From positions 124,001-188,000 of the forward strand of contig RPFO01000629.1 of NCBI GenBank assembly GCA_009746045.1: DNA of 64,000 nt. Reading direction: 5' to 3'. Below the pieces are notes generated by a model. That model was not told the origin of the DNA, did no database searches, and saw only the letters and a program-made list of their open reading frames with translations. Origin of the DNA: Mesostigma viride. Taxonomy: Eukaryota > Streptophyta > Mesostigmatophyceae > Mesostigmatales > Mesostigmataceae. Below are positions 57,092-64,000 of the stretch, one piece after another. Both the position numbers and the translations under genes were made by a program. Numbering within the stretch: position 1 is the first letter of the stretch; every line of letters begins with the position of its first letter.

Positions 57092-58384
57092 CCCTGCTGG
57101 TGTCCTAGCGACAACAGTACTGCCCTGGTATCATCATGGGGCAACCTGCCAGGAGCCCTTCAATGCAGTTTGATTATCCAATTCGGCTGCAACTTTGTAC
57201 TAGAATTGTGAGTCCATCCAGTGGGCAAGAGATGCTCATCATAGCCTGAAATCTTACATATATGGATCTAAACCTAATGAGCACGTATGTCGCGTTTGCG
57301 TGCCATTATGTCCTGGACTATCACTTGGAAGACATATCCACAGCAATAGAGCACTCATGTGTGTGATCCACTATATCGCCACCTTCATGACGGACAATCC
57401 CGCCAGCCGATTTCATATTGAGATAATGCTTTATCATCAAAGCAAGCAAAAGACCTTTCCATTCCCGTAAGATCAATGACGAATTACAAAGACTGTCGAG
57501 TTGTAATGTCGCAATTATAAGAGCAGCTGTACTCAGGAATTCCAATATCCCGCTGTTCGAGCTACTGGCTCGCCTGAGCCACCGATGACAGGCCTGCCTA
57601 GGGCACAGGGCTGAAGCCTTCCCTGCATGTTGATCGTTCCCAATGCTACAAACATTCTTAACAAACACACGATTGTCATTGCGGTCAATCCATTCTTGTG
57701 GCAATGGACTGCATGCAACCACTCACGGGGGCTGCTCCGGGCTGCTCGAACTATTTCATCCCCATGAATTAGACAACAAACCAGTCATGTGAGGGAGAGA
57801 AATGAGCGAACAACGACCTCCATGGTCGAGGCTCGTTCCCTTTAGCTATTTCAGTTTCCAAAAGTGCTGCTGACGCAAGCAAATCCCGCGCCATATAGCA
57901 CTATAAGCTGTCAATCCTGGCTACGTGCATGCGCGCCAAATTACTATGTGCGCATTTCCCAGCAATACAGCAAATCGTATGTGCTGCCAATCCAGCCTGC
58001 TTGTCACAACACATTTCAGGCTTGGGCGCGGTCAGGCTATGAGCGACGCGTGTGCGCATCAATCAAATCAGTCTGCACGGCAGCAGTACAATAATGATTA
58101 CGCGCGACGCTCAGTCATCATGACATAATGACTGTGCCGTCCGATATCGCCAATGGTAGACTGAACATACTACAAAAGTAAATATGCAGCCACAAGCGTA
58201 CAGTAGTAGAGTTGGGTACTAGCATTCGGCGCGGCGCTTCACACCGGCCGGTACCCAGACTTTAATCCAAGCCAAACGGCTACGTCGCGGAACCAAACCA
58301 ACGGAACTGAACCGGACGTAAATGATTCGGTGAACAGCCGTTTTTCGAGTGCGCGGACACGTGTAAATGATCACGGACGTGACA
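57092..58384. other. No gene recognised
   Basis: Sequence 3' of the CysRS gene. Short ORFs only. I see no second gene or RNA gene. Confidence 0.35.
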
Positions 58385-58660
58385 CGTAGACTGCGTCACG
58401 TGTGGGTACCAATAAAGGAACCTTCAAACTCTGTACACAATGAGGAGGGAGGGCGCCCTAGCTTCTCTCTGACACACTCCCAAGTGGGCAGGCCCCAGGG
58501 CGGCCCTCTCTCCGCATCGATCATGGTGCTGGCGCAGCTGTGAGTGCAACACAACAAGAAGTAGGCTGACACACAGCGAATGCGGTGAAGGTGAGGTGCG
58601 GTCAACTGAGATGTCCATAATATAGGCGCTAATGCGCAACCATGCCTATGGATCACGTAG
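58385..58660 (-). mobile_element. Non-LTR 3'-UTR fragment, family 3
   Basis: On the minus strand it matches 60100-60287 and 20280-20455: GGGCGCCCTCCCTC, a TTGAAGGTTCCTTTATTGG-type block and CACGTGACGCAGTC. No TTAA tail is visible, so the extreme end is lost. Confidence 0.65.
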
Positions 58661-58864
58661 TATATCTAGCAGGCGGAAGTTCTGACACCACTCTAGCTCT
58701 GGTATACAGAGTTTTTTCGCAGTTGGGTTGTACAACATAGCTTGGGATGCCTTCGGATCATGAGACCCATATCAGTAGCCCCAGATTCATGCCAGAGGTC
58801 CTACTTCGAATGGCGTGTTGGAGCTACTTGAACTTTGCATTTTTTCGCGTCATGATCACGGCGC

Positions 58865-60287
58865 GTCATGATCACGGCACGAGGCTACGCTGGCCTCAGG
58901 AGCCTCCTGCATGAGCGCAGACGGGCAGCCACAGCAGCTGCAGCATCCCCGCAGAGCAGCACCTCCCCCAGCACGGACTCCATCCGAGCTGCAGTGGCGG
59001 AGCAGCTGGCGCCGATGGCTGAGCAGCTCGCCGCCCTGAACGCGCCTGACGGCCCACTCAACACTCTCTCGGCCAAGGTCAACAACATTGAAGCCAGAGT
59101 CGCCCTTAAGCTCCAGCCTCAGTTTACTGCTACGCAAGAGCACATTGCCACCAAAGTTTCCGAGGCCACAGCCACTGTGACCACCCGCCTTAACCAGGTG
59201 GAAGGCCGAGTCGGCCAAGGCACCGTGAAACTTGAGGCAGTTGCCGCCAAGGTAGACGCCCTGGCCACGCAGGTCCCCGAGATCGCCGAGCGAACGGCCA
59301 CCATCGCCGCCCAACCTGCTGGTAGGGCTAGTGATGACCCCTCGACTCGCGCCTCCTGGGCGGACCTGCTCAAGAGCCAGGCATCCTCTACCACGACCGC
59401 CATCACCACCAAGCTCCAGGAGCTGGAAGACACGCGCCGCGAGGCCGCTGACCGCGACCGTCGCCGCTGCCGGGTCATCCTCAGGCGCTTCGACATGCTG
59501 CCGGAGGAGACCCCAGACTCTCTTCTCGACGAGCTGAAGAAACAGCTCTTGGCGCGCATGCAGCTGCCAGGTGCGATACTGCAGGGCGCCTACCGCCTGC
59601 CCCATCCACGGGCCAAGGCTGGGCCCCCTCCAGTGGTCCTCACCTTCAGCGACATCACAGCCCGAGTTCGGTTCCTCTCTCGCCGCAAGAAGCTGGTGGA
59701 CACCTCCTGGTCGCTTGACGACGACCTGACGCCAGCCCAGCAGCAGCAACGCCGCGATCAGTGGCCCGACTACATCCGCCACAAGACCAACCCCGAGAAG
59801 CCCCAAGTGTACTGGCGGGGCGGGGACCTCTACGTCAACAAGAAACTGTGGAAGCCCCCCCGGGCTTCCCCGGGATAGAGCACTCCAGCTAGTTGTCTAG
59901 ATGGGGGCAATCGATGATGGGATAGCTTAGGCATTACAGCACTTGAAACGATATTAGCGCACAGCGTTATAGTACCTTCAATTAGCTCTGGCACCTTGTG
60001 GCCATCAGCTTGCGCCTTAATTAGCCGACGTCTTGAGCCCACCTCACATTTGTAGCATAAGCTATGCGTCAGCCTACCTATGGTATTGCACTGGTTGTAT
60101 TGCACCCACAGTGTTGCGCCCCGGCACCATGCCGTGGAGAGAGCGCTCTGTGGCCTGCCCACCTGCGGCAGTGAGAGAAGCTAGGGCGCCCTCCCTCCTT
60201 CTCACTGTGTATATAGGGTTGAAGGTTCCTTTACTCTGTATTGGCACCCACGACTGACGCAGTCACGTGCTTATTAATTAATTAATA
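58865..60287 (+). mobile_element. ORF1-only non-LTR element (copy D), probably 5' truncated
   Basis: Possible 10-bp target duplication ATCACGGCGC at 58855-58864 and 60288-60297. Contains an intact ORF1 frame, about 400 bp of 3'-UTR and an end of GACTGACGCAGTC, CACGTG and TTAA repeats. The 5' end lies only a few bases before the ORF1 ATG, and the N-terminal domain seen in copy B is missing, so truncation is likely. Confidence 0.65.
58868..59878 (+). CDS. Retrotransposon ORF1 protein (L1-ORF1-like), uninterrupted
   Basis: 336-aa uninterrupted frame from ATG 58868. Coiled coil: GPLNTLSAKVNNIEARVALK and TTRLNQVEGRVGQGTVKLEA. RRM-like domain: CRVILRRFDMLPEETPDSLL through FLSRRKKLVDTSWSLDDDL. C-terminal domain: TPAQQQQRRDQWPDYIRHK and YWRGGDLYVNKKLWKPP. 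This order is that of L1 ORF1p, an RNA-binding trimeric chaperone. It is clearly related to, but distinct from, the ORF1 of copies A-C. The start codon may come from flanking sequence; the native protein would be longer, with the Thr-Thr-Pro-Lys type N-terminus. The only ORF1 in the window free of frameshifts. No endonuclease or reverse transcriptase follows. Confidence 0.8.
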   Translation: MITARGYAGLRSLLHERRRAATAAAASPQSSTSPSTDSIRAAVAEQLAPMAEQLAALNAPDGPLNTLSAKVNNIEARVALKLQPQFTATQEHIATKVSEATATVTTRLNQVEGRVGQGTVKLEAVAAKVDALATQVPEIAERTATIAAQPAGRASDDPSTRASWADLLKSQASSTTTAITTKLQELEDTRREAADRDRRRCRVILRRFDMLPEETPDSLLDELKKQLLARMQLPGAILQGAYRLPHPRAKAGPPPVVLTFSDITARVRFLSRRKKLVDTSWSLDDDLTPAQQQQRRDQWPDYIRHKTNPEKPQVYWRGGDLYVNKKLWKPPRASPG

Positions 60288-60569
60288 ATCACGGCGCTCG
60301 GCAGCATTCAGATTACTGTTTGTTGCTTGCCTCGACGATACCTATAAAATGTCGAACTGTATATCAATGAAATGACACTGTATTAAGTGAGACAACTATT
60401 CCTGGACGCATATGGCGATCCAACGCCGTGGAAGGACTAGGGAAGTTGTCTCAGAGGAAAGACGCGAAAGCCGCGCGGAGCCGCGTGGCTATCTGTAGGA
60501 ACACCCGCATAGAGGGAGACAGAGGGTAACAAGAAAGGTTTATAGGGAAAACAACTACACACACACACC

Positions 60570-61108
<539 letters not shown>

Positions 61109-61242
61109 GGAAAAAAAAGAGAGAGAAGCGGCAAAGGAGAGAGAGAAAGGAAAGCAAGAAAGAAGTAAATAAGTTCAAATAAAATAATAATACAATAAAA
61201 TAATTATAACAATGAAATGAGAAGAAGAAGAACAAAAAATAC

Positions 61243-61390
61243 TATCAAGGAGACAACCAGCGCAGGCCAGAAATCGGGAGGATCCGGACCATGGTAGCTC
61301 GAGCCTGCCGTTATCTTTTCCGCGTTTTCGAGTCGTTCAGGATGATGAAGATGAATGGTGATGGAAATGTGTAGCCTTGTGCATTGAAAT
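61243..61390 (-). mobile_element. Interspersed repeat R3, inverse copy
   Basis: ACTATCAAGGAGACAACCAG, GGACCATGGTAGCTCGAGCC and TTCAGGATGATGAAGATGAA, the reverse complement of 12185-12310. On its sense strand its 3' side faces an A/T-rich stretch and then, about 140 bp away, the CAA array. Confidence 0.7.
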
Positions 61391-62002
61391 TATGGCTGGC
61401 TTACGTGTAGAGCGACTAGATGACCTAGACGGTGGGGCCGAAAACAGCATGCTTGATCAGGGCGTGTGTTAATCGAGCCTAACTGGCCGGGAGTGTCTAG
61501 TGGTGAGCACCATTGCTGCGATCGCTCTCCCACCATTAATTACGAGGAAATACCCGCAAATGGAAAACCACTGAGAAATATTATGATGATGAGTGAGACA
61601 ATTAATGATACTTAAAAATGAAACAAATAATAAATATATAATACGAATAATATGACAAAACTAATTAGATCATAATAGTGTATATGAGAATAAAACATGG
61701 TTGAAAAGGTATATATAAGAATAACAAGAAGAAAAGGTAAAGTAAAAAAGAAAAGAAAATGAGTTGGGGGTGGAAACCCCTTGCAACAAACACAAAAAAA
61801 ACTAGTGTGTGAGGTGTGAGAACTTACTTGTAGAAGTGACGAAGATAGAGCAGGGATCGCAAAGATGCATGTTAACGAGGTTTACCGAAGATGCATGTGG
61901 AGGCAACCCGACCGGTATAGAGCTGCCCAGGAAGCGACGTTGAGAGTTAACGTAGTACGTTACTAGCGGCTGCAGTAGCGAAGACTGTATAATCATGCAA
62001 AA
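61391..62002. other. No gene recognised
   Basis: AT-rich intergenic sequence with short ORFs only. Confidence 0.35.
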
Positions 62003-64000
62003 CTAATTAATTAATTAATTAATTAATTAATTAATTAATTAATTAATTAATTAAACTCGTGCTCCCGTTGGGGAGTCACGGAGCACCGAAGTGCTTTTAA
62101 TCCCTGTGTGTGCACAACAGGAGAAAGGGCAGAGACCCCTAGTCTTCTTCATGCCAAAGGCATGCCACATGTACAGCTGCATTCGGGCACGTTAGCTAAA
62201 CGGACACGCTAACGATCCGGCAATCTGTGGGTGCAATAATAAGACCCATGTGAGCATGGCATAACAAGGAGCGTGGGCGAGTAAACTGATCATAGCCAAG
62301 ACGTAGCGTGGCTGTACAACAAGGACTAAGCTAAGGCTACAATGCTGGTTGTGTACCGTGCGTTTGCGGTGCACGTGACTAGGTATGTTGGCACGGCTAG
62401 GCAAACGTTCTAAGCATGGCTGCCATGGCGGCAGTGACTACCATGGATACAAGCTAGGGCTATTAGCTAGTCTAGCCCGCGGGGGGCGTCCACATCTTGT
62501 GGTTGATCATCAGGTCCCCGCCCCTCCAGTACACCTTGGGCTTCTGGGGGTCCTGCTTATGGCGGAGGTATTCCGGCCACAGGTCGCGTCGCTGCTGCTG
62601 CTGAGCGGGGGTCATGCAGGTCGTCGTCCAGCGTCCAGGTGAGGTCGTGCAACCGCTTGCGACGAGAGAGGAACCGCTGCTTGTCCTCGTGAACGGGAGG
62701 GGAAGGTGAGCAGAACTGGTGGGGGAGCCGCCTTGTCCCGTGAGTGGGGAAGGCGGTGACACCCACGCAGTTCTACCTCACCTACCAGGCCCATGAGGGT
62801 AAGGAGCTGGTCCTTGCGCTCGTCGGCAAGGGAGGTTGACGTCTCACCTGGCTTCTGGGGGAAACGACGCAGCACCAATCGGCACTCGATCGCGGCGAGC
62901 GCGGTCGGTGGCCTCCCGTTGGTTGGCCTAGCTGGCGGTGGTCCTCCAGCTCCTGGAGCTTCGTGGCGATGGCGTCGGTGGTGGAGGCGGTCGCTGACCG
63001 CACCAGGTCCGCATAGGAGAGGGGCGGGAGGTCGCCAGCATCCAGCCGGGGTGGCTGGGATGCGATGGTGGCCGTCTGCTCCGCTATCTTTGGGACCTGT
63101 GAGGCCATGCAGGGCCTCGGTGTGAGCGGTGATGGCTTCAAGCTTCTTCATGAGCACGCCGCACTTGCCCTCCACCTGGTTGAGGCGAGAGACAAGAGCA
63201 GCGTGCGTCTCAGATGCCTGCGCCGCGGTGTGCAGCGCCGTGAACTCAGGGTTTGGAGCTTGTGGACGACCTTGGTTTCTACATTGGAGACCCGGGCCTC
63301 CACCGTGTTGAGCGTCGTGTTTGACAGCGAGGTCAGCTTCTCGGCCAACGGCCAGGTCACGTGCTCCTCCAGCACTGCTCGGATGTCATCCTTGCAGAGG
63401 GAGGAAGCCGATGTGGCTGTCCGGGCCGCACAGGCTGGGCTGGGGCGCGGATCTTGGCTGCGCTTTTGTCCATCTAGGTAGCTGGTAAAAGCTGCACAGG
63501 ATGTCGAGGCGGTGGTTGAGGTCTCCCCTGGTAAAGAACCTCTCCAGGTTCTCGTCGGGGATGGGCCCTGTGGCCCCATGGAGCTTGCGTTCCTGTGCCA
63601 AGAAACGCACTATTTCGGCGCATTCTTCTGTGGACAGCTCTAGCCATGCAGCGCTGAAAAGAAAAGCGGTCGTAATCAGGTAGGTACCTGCGCCATTTGC
63701 GTTCGTGGCAGGGTTTCTTGGGCTCGGGCGAGGCGCTTGGCGATGGCTTTGCTGGCGATGGATTTGCGAGCCCAGCCGGCTGGGCAAGGACGATGGCGAT
63801 CGAGTGGGTTGGGCTGGGAGCCGGAAAGCTCCTTTTCCAAACCCCGTTTTGCTTTTGGGGTCGTCATAGCTGCTTGTCACGTGCGTAACTTTGGCAATAC
63901 TGCGTTTCAGCCGTAACCGATTATACTGGCGTGTGCGTCTCAAAAAAGCGCATCGAATGCAAGTGGTCTGACCGAATTTGGGGCTCAGATGCAAAAGATC
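62003..64000 (-). mobile_element. ORF1-only non-LTR element (copy C), runs off the window
   Basis: Minus strand. A long TTAA tail (62003-62054) follows the same terminal hairpins as copies A and B, then a 3'-UTR of about 400 bp, ORF1 from about 63867 down to 62474, and a 5'-UTR matching copy B (GATGCGC, GAGACGCAC, CGGTTACGGCTG). The 5' end is cut by the window edge, so no target duplication can be checked. Confidence 0.85.
62474..63867 (-). pseudogene. ORF1 of copy C with several frameshifts
   Basis: Starts MTTPKAKRGLEKEL. Pieces in different frames include LELSTEECAEIVRFLAQERK, DDIRAVLEEHVTWPLAEKL, TLNTVEARVSNVETKVVHK, CGVLMKKLEAITAHTEAL, SLPSWAW and DLWPEYLRHKQDPQKPKVYW, ending HKMWTPPAG. 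Three or more frameshifts make it non-functional, but it confirms the N-terminal domain and its order. Confidence 0.8.

Overview
The window looks like nuclear DNA of a eukaryote, most probably a green alga (Viridiplantae). The reasons are two intron-rich genes with GT-AG and GC-AG introns (a cysteinyl-tRNA synthetase with a Ser/Arg-rich leader, and a phytyl-ester-synthase-like protein of the plant/algal plastid family), a short interstitial plant-type telomere repeat (TTTAGGG), abundant non-LTR retrotransposon debris, and very long micro- and minisatellites. I cannot name the species. Gene density is low: three supported host genes in 64 kb.

Layout. 0.88-3.4 kb: two minisatellites. 4.3-4.6 kb: a small TA-flanked terminal-inverted-repeat element. 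5.5-7.1 kb: an intronless secreted or membrane-anchored glycosyltransferase-like gene (+). 7.2-8.8 kb: several truncated non-LTR elements, including a broken reverse-transcriptase C-terminus. 9.8-11.6 kb: direct duplications with filler DNA. 12.2-12.9 kb: a retroelement end abutting about 550 bp of GAAC repeat. 15.2-20.5 kb: a nest of ORF1-only non-LTR elements, in which an older copy is split by two younger insertions, each with an 11-bp target-site duplication. 23.9 kb: a GGTC repeat. 24.4-37.9 kb: the phytyl-ester-synthase-like gene (-), about 16 exons. 38.6-39.7 kb: a 1.1-kb GGGGAA tract. 40.9-43.5 kb: a 2.6-kb element with TA-flanked terminal inverted repeats and several perfect or long hairpins inside. 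44.4-45.5 kb: a 24-bp minisatellite. 47.7-57.1 kb: the cysteinyl-tRNA synthetase gene (+), 11 exons with matching phases. 58.4-60.3 kb: further non-LTR material, including an intact ORF1. 60.6-61.1 kb: a CAA repeat. 62.0-64.0 kb: another ORF1 element (-), running off the window.

Two patterns stand out. (1) In both intron-bearing genes, several intronic tandem arrays start exactly at a 5' splice site: the last 10-25 nt of the exon plus the start of the intron form the repeat unit (six cases; up to 20 copies), which makes rows of decoy donors. (2) The retroelements carry an L1-ORF1-like protein but no reverse transcriptase. They end in a compact 3' hairpin followed by TTAA-type repeats, and a related hairpin is found at the ends of other families. 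This looks like an algal counterpart of ORF1-only ('half-L1') elements that would borrow a partner's reverse transcriptase. Exon boundaries and families were read by eye; no search or alignment was run.
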